From IMG/VR virus record IMGVR_UViG_3300010354_000019, positions 1 to 33,391 of that record: a DNA stretch of 33,391 bases, one strand, 5' to 3'. This stretch comes from a virus. This document shows, in pieces, positions 22,908 through 28,500 of this stretch. The first letter of the stretch is position 1. Each line of letters starts with the position of its first letter. The notes under the pieces were generated by a model. It was given only the letters and a program-made list of their open reading frames with translations. It was not told where the DNA came from and ran no database searches. The position numbers and the translations under genes were made by a program.

Positions 22908-23195
22908 TTATGCCGCCACCTCGTAGATGCCAATAACTTCTGCGGCGGGATCGTAAGGGTATTTTTGTTGTGCAGCGTTGGCGGCTGATCGCAGCGAGGT
23001 GTGATACGTCACAACAAATCCGCGATCTTTGATCCAACGAGCGTCAACGCCTGATCCGCTTTTCTCGCCGGTCGCCAAAAACTGTTGGTATCTGAAGTTA
23101 GCGCGTTCTGACTTGCGAACTACCGCGTGGGTGTAATCGCTTTTTGTGTTGCGAGTAAATTCGCCAACCGGGGTAGTGACTTTGATCGTTTTCAT
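22908..23195 (-). CDS. First gene of leftward early operon, conserved small protein
   Basis: A 95-aa protein starting MKTIKVTTPVGEFTRNTKSD, with HAVVRKSERANFRYQQFLAT and a helical C-terminal part. ATAGGAGCAACAC precedes the ATG at 23195. It is the promoter-proximal early gene. The fold looks like a small alpha/beta protein; function unknown. Confidence 0.66.
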   Translation of the reverse strand: MKTIKVTTPVGEFTRNTKSDYTHAVVRKSERANFRYQQFLATGEKSGSGVDARWIKDRGFVVTYHTSLRSAANAAQQKYPYDPAAEVIGIYEVAA

Positions 23196-23196
23196 G

Positions 23197-23208
23197 TGTT
23201 GCTCCTAT
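23197..23208 (-). repeat. Repeated 12-bp early leader ATAGGAGCAACA (copy 1)
   Basis: See the partner copy at 22883-22894; here it precedes ATG 23195. Confidence 0.55.
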
Positions 23209-23240
23209 CTGTGGTAGCCGGTCGTTATTGACCATGTGTG

Positions 23241-23270
23241 TATCCTGACCAGTTCCAATACCCCTGTCAA
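23241..23270 (-). promoter_or_regulatory. Candidate leftward early promoter
   Basis: On the minus strand a perfect -35 TTGACA (23265-23270) lies upstream of the early operon, with a weak -10-like TCAGGATA around 23241-23248. The -10 match and spacing are imperfect, so it may need activation or the exact -10 may differ. It is placed 45-70 nt before the first early ATG. Confidence 0.38.
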
Positions 23271-23288
23271 CAAGTTTTTTAAACAAGG

Positions 23289-23318
23289 TTGTAAGAGGGT
23301 AACCAATAGGGCTATAGT
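23289..23318 (+). promoter_or_regulatory. Candidate rightward promoter of the Cro/YdaS-like gene
   Basis: TTGTAA (23289-23294), an 18-nt spacer, then TATAGT (23313-23318, 5 of 6 consensus). A start site 7 nt after the -10 would fall on or beside ATG 23326, giving a leaderless message. There is no Shine-Dalgarno site before that ATG, which supports the idea. Confidence 0.5.
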
Positions 23319-23325
23319 CCACGTT

Positions 23326-23532
23326 ATGGACATCAACCAGGTCATAGCCCATTTCGGCTCAACAACCGCTTTATGCAAGGCTTTGGGGGTATTCCCCCAG
23401 CACGTTTCTCATTGGAAAAAGCGGGGTATTCCACGCGCCCGGCAGCACGATATAGAGGCTGTCACGGGCGGCAAATTTGTGGCTGATCGCAGTCATTTGC
23501 CGGGGCTGCCAAAGCCCCCAAAAGGCCGCTAA
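23326..23532 (+). CDS. Cro/YdaS-like DNA-binding regulator
   Basis: A 68-aa protein with a compact helix-turn-helix: VIAHFGSTTALCKALGVFPQ and VSHWKKRGIPRARQHDIEAV (residues 6-45), typical of YdaS/Cro-type regulators (recognition helix containing QHVSHWKKRGIP). It is divergent from the leftward early operon and so placed to repress both promoters. ATG 23326 is chosen over an in-frame upstream ATG because the protein family starts here. No partner CI repressor or integrase was found, so its role may be simple early-late timing. Confidence 0.8.
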   Translation: MDINQVIAHFGSTTALCKALGVFPQHVSHWKKRGIPRARQHDIEAVTGGKFVADRSHLPGLPKPPKGR

Positions 23533-23688
23533 TGACGCCAGAAACGACAAACCCCCTTTCGGGGGTTGACGCGGCTAGGGGGTAGCCATACGCTGTGAAT
23601 GGGTACTAACGCGGGGCAAAGGCTATTCTCGGGGGACTAGCCTGTCAAGTTTCCGCGTTGGGTTTGATTGGAACAACCGGAGACTGTG
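23533..23688. other. Hairpin-rich noncoding spacer between regulator and DUF1376 gene
   Basis: This 156-base stretch holds no convincing gene. Besides the GGGGG/CCCCC stem-loop it carries two inverted repeats of the same arms: GGCTA-GGGGG-TAGCC (23573-23587) and GGCTA at 23621-23625 with TAGCC at 23638-23642, with another GGGGG between. TTGACG at 23566-23571 with TACGCT 17 nt later is a weak promoter candidate. Confidence 0.55.
23550..23567 (-). terminator. Stem-loop AACCCCC-GAAA-GGGGGTT (terminator-like on the minus strand)
   Basis: A perfect 7-bp stem with a 4-base loop follows the regulator stop by 17 nt. Read on the minus strand the loop is GAAA and it is followed by a T-rich TTTGTCGTTT; on the plus strand no T tract follows. 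It could therefore stop leftward transcripts before they reach the regulator, or shape the 3' end of its message. Confidence 0.48.
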
Positions 23689-24156
23689 ATGAAATACTAC
23701 ATTCGCCATCTCGGCGACTATGCCCGTGACGCGGGCTATTTAACCACCCTTGAACACGGCGTGTATACGCTGCTCCTTGACTGGGCTTACGCCTCCGAAA
23801 AGGGCATCCCAAGGGAAATTGCTTACGACATTTGCAAGGCCAAATCTCGGTCAGAAAAGCGGGCTGTCCAGCGCGTGCTAGAAACATTTTTTTTCTGGGA
23901 CGGTAAAAACGGCTGGCGTCACAAACGGGTAGAAGCCGAAATTGCCAAGATGAACGAAAAAGCTGAAAAAGCCCGTAAAAGCATCAATGTTCGGTGGGAT
24001 CGGCAGAAACAAAAGCAGAGCAATGAGGGTATACGAACGTATAACGAACGTAGTACGGATGTAATACAACCCATAACCCATAACCCTAAACGTAGTCCGG
24101 TAGCCCGTGTCAGCACCGCCGCTGTGTTTAGCGTGGTCGGTCGGAGGGTAGAGTGA
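23689..24156 (+). CDS. DUF1376 (YdaU-like) putative replication protein
   Basis: A 155-aa protein whose N terminus YYIRHLGDYARDAGYLTTLE and HGVYTLLLDWAYASEKGI match DUF1376/YdaU, winged-helix-type proteins found beside phage replication genes. The domain ends near residue 100 with NVRWDRQKQK. A polar linker follows, NEGIRTYNERSTDVIQPITH, encoded by iteron-like DNA. Start ATG 23689 is preferred over upstream TTG 23668 because CCGGAG lies nearby and it matches the family start. It is a good candidate initiator recruiting host replication proteins; direct evidence is absent. Confidence 0.78.
   Translation: MKYYIRHLGDYARDAGYLTTLEHGVYTLLLDWAYASEKGIPREIAYDICKAKSRSEKRAVQRVLETFFFWDGKNGWRHKRVEAEIAKMNEKAEKARKSINVRWDRQKQKQSNEGIRTYNERSTDVIQPITHNPKRSPVARVSTAAVFSVVGRRVE
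24033..24090. repeat. Iteron-like tandem repeats inside the DUF1376 gene (candidate origin)
   Basis: Three 11-bp repeats in phase: ACGAACGTATA (24033-24043), ACGAACGTAGT (24044-24054) and ACGGATGTAAT (24055-24065). Four bases later, three 7-bp units CCCATAA, CCCATAA, CCCTAAA (24070-24090). The region is AT-richer than its surroundings. Period and position inside a replication gene recall the iterons within lambda gene O. Confidence 0.55.
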
Positions 24157-24512
24157 TGGGTGACGAATTCACTTATCCCCCGAGCGCCGCGAAGTCCGGC
24201 CCGAAGGGACTGCCGGACGAGCGAGTGGCGCGAGCGGTAGAGCGTAGTGCGTCGGGTTGGGATGAAGCCGTGCGTAGTAGCCCGCTGAACCGTCTGCGGT
24301 ACTATGATGCGTTGCTGGCTCGCACCGCGTTTTCGGGGGACGCGGGCGAGCGGGAGAAAATTAAGATTCGCGTTGCGGAGTTGATCCGCGAAATCGGAGC
24401 CTCTGACGTACTGACCGACCCCGGCGTAATCGGGTTAGTCAGGGAGTTGTTTGGCGAGAAAGGCGTATTGAGGCTGAAAGAACGTGCCAATTCCACCGCT
24501 AAACAGGTATAG
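24156..24512 (+). CDS. Hypothetical protein of replication block
   Basis: A 118-aa protein, ATG 24156 overlapping the previous stop, with GGAGG 8 nt ahead. The N terminus is polar (EFTYPPSAAKSGPKGLPDER), the rest helical (NRLRYYDALLARTAFSGDAG, VAELIREIGASDVLTDPGVI). It could be a helicase-loader-sized accessory factor by position, but no Walker motif or known domain is present. Confidence 0.63.
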   Translation: MGDEFTYPPSAAKSGPKGLPDERVARAVERSASGWDEAVRSSPLNRLRYYDALLARTAFSGDAGEREKIKIRVAELIREIGASDVLTDPGVIGLVRELFGEKGVLRLKERANSTAKQV

Positions 24513-24524
24513 GGCTAACCGGAT

Positions 24525-24572
24525 ATGGTGGCAAATATGGCTGACACGCTGCATCAACGAGGCAAGGCGTGA
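24525..24572 (+). CDS. 15-aa coupling micro-ORF (tentative)
   Basis: ATGGTGGCAAATATGGCTGA opens a frame encoding MVANMADTLHQRGKA whose TGA overlaps the GTG start of the next gene (GCGTGAGG). It may be a leader peptide for coupled translation, or a chance frame. The Shine-Dalgarno site is weak. Confidence 0.28.
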   Translation: MVANMADTLHQRGKA

Positions 24573-24889
24573 GGTACAAAGCGAGGCGGGATGCGAACGA
24601 TGGCCTTATTGGCCGGGCGCTACACGCGGCAGGGTTCACCGTCCACGATTACGCCTCAAACGGCGGCGTACCCGATCGTCTCGTCGTACGGAATCTGCCC
24701 GACGGAACACCGTGGATATGTTGGGTAGAAATCAAGGTAGAAAAAGGAAAATTACGCCCGAGCCAAGAACGGTTCCAAGCGATATTTGAGCCACGGGGCG
24801 AGTTTTACGTCGCCCGTGACCCCGAACAAACCGTCCGAGAACTGATGGAACGGTATATGGCCGCGATTAAGCCGGAGCTTTTGCGCTAA
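24569..24889 (+). CDS. VRR-NUC-like nuclease
   Basis: A 106-aa protein with the PD-(D/E)XK VRR-NUC pattern: GGVPDRLVV (Asp36), then WVEIKVEKGKLRPSQERFQ (Glu54, Lys56, Gln66). The N-terminal helix DGLIGRALHAAGFTVHDY precedes the core as in the family. Stand-alone VRR-NUC proteins cleave branched or flapped DNA. Start GTG 24569. The 3' end converges with the methyltransferase, overlapping by 23 bp. Confidence 0.8.
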   Translation: MRYKARRDANDGLIGRALHAAGFTVHDYASNGGVPDRLVVRNLPDGTPWICWVEIKVEKGKLRPSQERFQAIFEPRGEFYVARDPEQTVRELMERYMAAIKPELLR

Positions 24890-25385
24890 CGACTAACCAG
24901 AACCCATGCTCAATGCTCTGTAGGTGCGCTATCTCAAACCGCTCACAGAGCTTAGGCAGCCACCAAGACGAGGGCTGCTGGATTAAATGCGCGTTACGGC
25001 CATCAGAGAGCGTTTTAAGGGCAGCGCCCGTGTGGATGGTAAAGAACCCCACCCCCGTCGTGATCCGCTGTAAATCGTTTAGGACGGCTTCTAGGTGATT
25101 CGGCTCTATGTGTTCCAGAACGTCTATGCAGCACACTAAATCGGCTGACCGTGGCTCACCGTACTCAGGAAACACGGGATCGTAGGCAGAATAAGCAACA
25201 AGGACGCGCAGTTTCTCTAACTCCTCGCGCAACCGTTGTTTACCGGCTCCGTAATCGTGTAGCGACTCAAAACGAAACTGACGGATAAGGTCAGCCACGA
25301 TGGGTGCAAAGCCGATAGAGGCCACCCCGTACTTAGGATTTTCGTGGAGGCGTTGTTGTTCGGTGAGATATTCAGCGGAAATCAT
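24867..25385 (-). CDS. Class I SAM-dependent methyltransferase
   Basis: A 172-aa protein with motif I LHDYGAGKQRLREEL (residues 42-56), a later acidic residue D69, then DLVCCIDVLEHIEP (82-95) as motif IV-like, matching small phage Rossmann methyltransferases. Start ATG 25385 has GGAAGG upstream; a longer frame from 25451 adds a polar extension without support. It is the only leftward gene in this rightward block, so it has its own promoter or was acquired separately. The substrate is unknown; no DPPY/NPPY motif typical of amino-methylating DNA enzymes is present. Confidence 0.76.
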   Translation of the reverse strand: MISAEYLTEQQRLHENPKYGVASIGFAPIVADLIRQFRFESLHDYGAGKQRLREELEKLRVLVAYSAYDPVFPEYGEPRSADLVCCIDVLEHIEPNHLEAVLNDLQRITTGVGFFTIHTGAALKTLSDGRNAHLIQQPSSWWLPKLCERFEIAHLQSIEHGFWLVVSAKAPA

Positions 25386-25449
25386 GGTAGACCTTCCATT
25401 GTGGTGGTGATCGGTGTACCCTCGTAAAGAGCCGATAAATAGGTGATTC
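25386..25449. promoter_or_regulatory. Divergent intergenic region between methyltransferase and DUF5856-like gene
   Basis: The 64 bases separate two divergent starts and must contain or neighbour promoters in each direction. I see GATAAA (25434-25439) as a weak rightward -10 but no matched -35, so no promoter is assigned precisely. Confidence 0.3.
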
Positions 25450-25821
25450 ATGGCTAAACACGAAGATGCAGGTGTTTTTGTTTCGGCGCTGCTTCACAGC
25501 AGTACGGTGGCGCATTTTCTGCATTTGTCCACCAAATCATACGCTGAACACAAAGCCCTCGGCCACTTTTACGAAGACATCCTAGATTTAGCCGACAAGT
25601 GGGCCGAAACTTATCAGGGTCACTACGGCCTAATCCCGCTCACCGCCTACCTTGACGACTTCAAGGTGCAAAAGGACGCCAAGGCGTACATCAGCGGATT
25701 GTTAAGTTTTGCCAAGGGTTCGCGTGACACGCTCCCCGACGACCCCGACTTGCAGAACATCCACGACGAGATCGTGGGCCTAATCGCCTCCACGCTGTAT
25801 AAGCTGACCAACCTTTCCTGA
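25450..25821 (+). CDS. DUF5856-like helical-bundle protein
   Basis: A 123-aa all-helical protein with LHSSTVAHFLHLSTKSYAEH and KALGHFYEDILDLADKWAE (about 16-52), then YQGHYGLI, a pattern of the ferritin-like DUF5856 family common in phages. His and Glu residues in these helices could bind metal, as in ferritin-like folds. It is separated by one base from the next gene. The role is unknown. Confidence 0.72.
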   Translation: MAKHEDAGVFVSALLHSSTVAHFLHLSTKSYAEHKALGHFYEDILDLADKWAETYQGHYGLIPLTAYLDDFKVQKDAKAYISGLLSFAKGSRDTLPDDPDLQNIHDEIVGLIASTLYKLTNLS

Positions 25822-25822
25822 C

Positions 25823-26578
25823 ATGGCCGCCAAGCGTAATCGGATTGCCGCCGCATTAGCTTACGTTGACGAGAAGGCAAAGCGGCTAACGAGCCTAGAT
25901 CAGCCTAAAGAGTCTGACGCCGTGGACATGGCGCTAGAGATGGGCGGTAGTTTTATCCCCGGCGTAGGCCAAGCCCTTGCTGCCCGCGACTTTGAACGCG
26001 CCCGCCGAGCCGATGACGAGGCCGGTATGGCAATGGCCGCTGCATCTGCTGTGCCGGTAGGCCGGTTGATTGGCGCGTTAAAAGGCTTTGACCCCGTGAT
26101 GCGCGAAATTGACGTTGATCATGGCAACCCACGACAGATCGTTGATAAATTTAATAAATTAGGCGAAGAAGAAACAAAGTTTGTAAACAAACGCCTAGAA
26201 AAAGAATCGGGTGCGGGCAATTACGAAACATTTCAAACGGCTCAATCGCTTGATGACATTGACGTAGATTTCAGCCCCGTCGCATTACGAGCAAAGGCAG
26301 AATTGCTCAAGCAACTAGGTCAAGAGGTTGGGTTAAAAACGTCAGTTGAAGGCTCAAATTTAAGCGCATCGCAATATGTAAAGTTTTATAAAGAATTAGA
26401 TGATGGCGAAATTGACTTCAAGGTGAGAATTTCAGATCATCCCGATGTGTCAAAAAACAGTCCTTATTGGGAAGATAAGGCTTTTGATTTGAACCCCGAC
26501 AGCGGTACGTCAATTAGCGAAGTTGCCGAGTTACTAAAAAACGAACAAGCCCTCAAAAAGAAAGTGAGGCCGTTTTGA
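25823..26578 (+). CDS. Two-part hypothetical protein with glycine-rich N region and divergent C domain
   Basis: A 251-aa protein. Residues 1-90 include MALEMGGSFIPGVGQALAAR and GMAMAAASAVPVGRLIGALK, hydrophobic and Gly/Ala rich, as in membrane-active or ejected phage proteins. Residues 95-251 differ: polar, Asp/Lys/Glu rich (REIDVDHGNPRQIVDKFNKL; YKELDDGEIDFKVRISDHPD) and encoded by more AT-rich DNA from about 26130. This break suggests a fusion in which the C-terminal domain was acquired, perhaps an effector carried into the cell. No catalytic motif is recognised. Confidence 0.6.
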   Translation: MAAKRNRIAAALAYVDEKAKRLTSLDQPKESDAVDMALEMGGSFIPGVGQALAARDFERARRADDEAGMAMAAASAVPVGRLIGALKGFDPVMREIDVDHGNPRQIVDKFNKLGEEETKFVNKRLEKESGAGNYETFQTAQSLDDIDVDFSPVALRAKAELLKQLGQEVGLKTSVEGSNLSASQYVKFYKELDDGEIDFKVRISDHPDVSKNSPYWEDKAFDLNPDSGTSISEVAELLKNEQALKKKVRPF

Positions 26579-26641
26579 TATGCCTAGCACATCTGACAGA
26601 GTTAGACTGTTCCACCTGTGATCTAAAGTAGACCTAAACAG

Positions 26642-26917
26642 ATGGCAAAGGGTAAGAAAACAGGCGGTAGGCAAGCGGGTACGCCTAATAAGTCCACACA
26701 GGCCGCCAGAGAGGCCATTGCAGCGTTTGTGGACGGCAACGCAGACAGACTCCAAGGGTGGCTAGACGAAATCGCAGCAGAGAAGGGAGCGCAGGCTGCC
26801 TTTGACGCCTTTAGCACTCTGCTGGAATACCACGTTCCCAAACTCGCCCGCCAAGAAATCACAGGTAAGGACAACGGCCCGGTCAAGGTACAGATCGGAT
26901 GGATGGCTCCCGAATAA
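26642..26917 (+). CDS. Terminase small subunit-like protein
   Basis: A 91-aa protein starting MAKGKKTGGRQAGTPNKSTQ, the usual basic TGGR-x-x-GTPNK opening of small terminase-like proteins, followed by a helical domain (REAIAAFVDGNADRLQGWLD) and LLEYHVPKLARQE. It overlaps the large terminase start by 19 bp. It probably recognises packaging sites and stimulates TerL. Confidence 0.76.
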   Translation: MAKGKKTGGRQAGTPNKSTQAAREAIAAFVDGNADRLQGWLDEIAAEKGAQAAFDAFSTLLEYHVPKLARQEITGKDNGPVKVQIGWMAPE

Positions 26918-28239
26918 TCCTGCCCTATCGCCCACGCAAGGCGTTCATGCCGTTCCATGAGCGCACGAAACGCTGGGCCTGCCTTGTAGCTCATCGCAGA
27001 GCAGGTAAGACGGTTGCCGCCGTCAACGACATGATCCGCGCTGCTGCGATGTATCAAAGGCCATATGGCTTGTTTGCTTACGTCGCACCGTACCGATCCC
27101 AGGCCAAGGCCGTAGCCTGGCAATACTTCAAGGACGGCGCACACCCGATCATCCAATCGGTCAACGAGCAGGAACTGACCATCACGCTCATCAACGGTAG
27201 CCAGATCCGCTTGTTCGGAGCTGACAACGCAGATGCGATGCGCGGAATGGGCTACTCGGGGGTATACGCTGATGAATATGGAGACTGGAAACCGAGCGTT
27301 TGGGGTAACGTAATTCGCCCAGCTTTGAGTGATAAAAACGGATGGTGCGTTTTCGGGGGTACTCCGAAGGGGCGCAACCAGTTCTACGACATTTTCCAAT
27401 TAGCCACTCGTCTCCCTAGCGAGTGGTTCCTGTTGCGCCTTCCCGCCTCAACCAGCGGGCTTCTCCCTGCGACAGAGCTAGCCGCAGCAAAGGCGCAGTT
27501 AGCCGAGGATCAGTATCTACAGGAGTACGAGTGCAGCTTTGAGGCTGCGATCCTCGGTGCTTTTTACGGCAAAGAGATGCGCGAGGCAGCCGACCAAGGC
27601 CGCATCACCAACGTGCCGTACGACCCGAATCTACCAACCTATACCGCATGGGACTTGGGCTACCGAGACGATACGGCGATATGGTTCTACCAAGTCGCCC
27701 GTGGGGAAATCCGCGTCATAGACTTCTACGCCGTCTCGGGCGCCAACATCCACAGCATTGCCGAGGTCGTGACAGGCAAGCCTTATCGCTACGCCAAGCA
27801 CTTCCTTCCGCATGACGCGAGAGCCAAGAGCTTGCAGACCGGCAAGAGCATCGTGGAGCAGTTAGCCGCACAACTAGACATCGCCAAACTCGCTGTAGTT
27901 CCCGACATCGGCGTGCAGAACGGTATCCAAGCGGTACGCATGATGCTGCCGCGTGTGTGGTTTGACGCCGAGCGCTGTGGCGACGGCATAGAGGCGCTAC
28001 GCCAGTACCAACGCGAATACGACGAGGACAAGAAAGCCTACCGAGCATCGCCGCGCCACGATTGGACGTCACACCCTAGTGACGCCTTCCGTATGGTTGC
28101 GGTATCATGGAGTGAGGTCGCTGACAAGCCCCCAGCGCCAGAAGCTAAACCGCTGATTGTGGGGCCAGAGAACACGGTGACACTTAACGATATGTGGGCT
28201 GTGCATGACCGCACGCCTAGTAAGAGGGCCAGAATATGA
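26899..28239 (+). CDS. terL: Terminase large subunit
   Basis: A 446-aa packaging motor. ATPase part: Walker A HRRAGKT (32-38), Walker B VYADEYGDW with D125 and E126, and coupling motif FGGTPKG (152-158). Nuclease part: WDLGYRDDTA (D252), IRVIDFY (D275) and HDWTSHPSDAFRM (D388, D395) as the RNase H-like metal site. It cuts and pumps DNA into the prohead through the portal. ATG 26899 is used; ATG at 26903 is out of frame. Overlaps the next gene by 4 bp. Confidence 0.94.
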   Translation: MDGSRIILPYRPRKAFMPFHERTKRWACLVAHRRAGKTVAAVNDMIRAAAMYQRPYGLFAYVAPYRSQAKAVAWQYFKDGAHPIIQSVNEQELTITLINGSQIRLFGADNADAMRGMGYSGVYADEYGDWKPSVWGNVIRPALSDKNGWCVFGGTPKGRNQFYDIFQLATRLPSEWFLLRLPASTSGLLPATELAAAKAQLAEDQYLQEYECSFEAAILGAFYGKEMREAADQGRITNVPYDPNLPTYTAWDLGYRDDTAIWFYQVARGEIRVIDFYAVSGANIHSIAEVVTGKPYRYAKHFLPHDARAKSLQTGKSIVEQLAAQLDIAKLAVVPDIGVQNGIQAVRMMLPRVWFDAERCGDGIEALRQYQREYDEDKKAYRASPRHDWTSHPSDAFRMVAVSWSEVADKPPAPEAKPLIVGPENTVTLNDMWAVHDRTPSKRARI

Positions 28240-28496
28240 ATCCGGTTTCCGAATCACAGAACTACCGAAACATCACCTCCACGACGACCCTGTACACGGG
28301 AACGGGCGGTCTGCTCGGTATTTTCGTCTCGTCTGCCTCCAGCACCCCGACCATTACGGTTTCGGACGGAGCCAGTACGATGATCGCGCAGTTCACGCCG
28401 GTTGCAGCGACGTTCTACCCGCTGCCGGGACGTTTTAACACCTCGCTAGTCGTCACGATTGGCGGCACGGTCAACTGCACGGTTTTCTGGACTTAA
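28236..28496 (+). CDS. Small beta-rich structural protein
   Basis: An 86-aa protein, Thr/Ser/Gly-rich and beta-predicted (YRNITSTTTLYTGTGGLLGI; FYPLPGRFNTSLVVTIGGTV). It starts in an ATGA overlap with terL and sits just before the spike. Probably a minor virion protein or a fibre base. Confidence 0.62.
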   Translation: MNPVSESQNYRNITSTTTLYTGTGGLLGIFVSSASSTPTITVSDGASTMIAQFTPVAATFYPLPGRFNTSLVVTIGGTVNCTVFWT

Positions 28497-28500
28497 AGCC

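Noticed and set aside
24484-24789. 101-aa Arg-rich plus-strand frame over the nuclease gene
   Set aside because: Overlaps the VRR-NUC-like gene in another frame and lacks any pattern; the nuclease frame has intact catalytic motifs.
26593-26627. Possible promoter before the small terminase gene
   Set aside because: CTGACA and TTAGAC lie at wrong distances (23 and 14 nt) from TCTAAA; too weak to call.
26623-27399. 258-aa open frame on the minus strand across both terminase genes
   Set aside because: It lies opposite two well-supported terminase genes and shows no recognisable motif.
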